From Bacteroidales bacterium (GTDB taxonomy: Bacteria; Bacteroidota; Bacteroidia; Bacteroidales; F082), in NCBI GenBank assembly GCA_017616675.1, contig JAFZXR010000078.1:1-5668 (forward strand): a DNA stretch of 5,668 nucleotides, given 5' to 3'. The notes beneath the pieces are model-generated. The model was not told where the DNA came from, ran no database searches, and saw only the letters and a program-made list of their open reading frames with translations. Both the position numbers and the translations under genes were made by a program. Shown piece by piece: positions 5,628 to 5,668 of the stretch. How positions within the stretch are numbered: position 1 is the stretch's first letter; each line of letters begins with the position of its first letter.

Positions 5628-5668
5628 ATGTTACGAATAGCGAGTAGAGGACAAATTTTTTCGTGGGA
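5628..5668 (+). CDS. folP: Possible start of dihydropteroate synthase (first 13 codons)
   Basis: An ATG at 5628 opens a frame that stays open to the window end and reads MLRIASRGQIFSW. This is too short to identify by itself. The pattern of a short strand, then xGxxxxL/W, fits the N-terminus that precedes the PxVMGIxNxTPDSF motif in FolP, and I recall folP lying divergently next to the DUF1599 gene in Bacteroidetes. FolP condenses p-aminobenzoate with a pterin diphosphate in folate synthesis. A -7-like box lies 23 bases upstream. The start of a gene here is plausible; the folP identity is context-based and would be settled by the next 60 bases. Confidence 0.4.
   Translation, partial: MLRIASRGQIFSW

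Noticed and set aside
1..5668. A defence, toxin-antitoxin, CRISPR or mobile system
   Set aside because: No transposase, integrase, nuclease, reverse transcriptase, regular repeat-spacer array or toxin-like small gene pair is visible on either strand.

Overview
The window looks like a chromosomal segment of a member of the Bacteroidetes, most likely order Bacteroidales, and most of it is core rather than accessory DNA. Three things point there. Promoter-like TAnnTTTG boxes (the Bacteroidetes -7 element) precede genes, and Shine-Dalgarno sequences are weak or missing. Signal peptides end in A|Q. The gene set (tpiA, a DoxX/MauE-type membrane protein, a two-domain DUF1599 protein and a divergent folP-like start) is one I associate with this phylum from memory. 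No mobile element, CRISPR array, tRNA or rRNA was seen.

Layout: almost everything reads on the minus strand, so it is described here from right to left. At the right edge a short plus-strand reading frame (5628 onward) looks like the first codons of folP. It diverges from a DUF1599 gene (5031-5582) across 45 bases that carry two face-to-face -7-like boxes forming an inverted repeat. The DUF1599 gene overlaps the DoxX/MauE-like gene (3940-5031) by one base (TAATG). One base further on lies an oligopeptide-type ABC permease gene (2880-3938). These three almost certainly form one operon. A fresh promoter-like box then precedes two paralogous secreted beta-propeller genes (1781-2845 and 499-1770). 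Only the second retains an N-terminal carboxypeptidase-regulatory-like domain. Their transcription probably ends at a strong hairpin at 416-450. tpiA, with its own promoter-like box, runs off the left edge.

The 177-base gap between the propeller genes and tpiA is the most structured non-coding part. It holds a perfect 11-bp hairpin whose loop (CTTGAT) is complementary to a downstream ATCAAG, giving a potential pseudoknot. A terminator hairpin overlaps that ATCAAG by two bases, and a weaker stem-loop follows. Functionally, tpiA is glycolytic and folP would be in folate synthesis. The joint role of DUF1599, DoxX and the orphan permease is not known to me. The propeller pair looks like an independent two-gene envelope or secreted module set between the permease and tpiA. 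I did not find a defence system or a clearly new enzymatic system.
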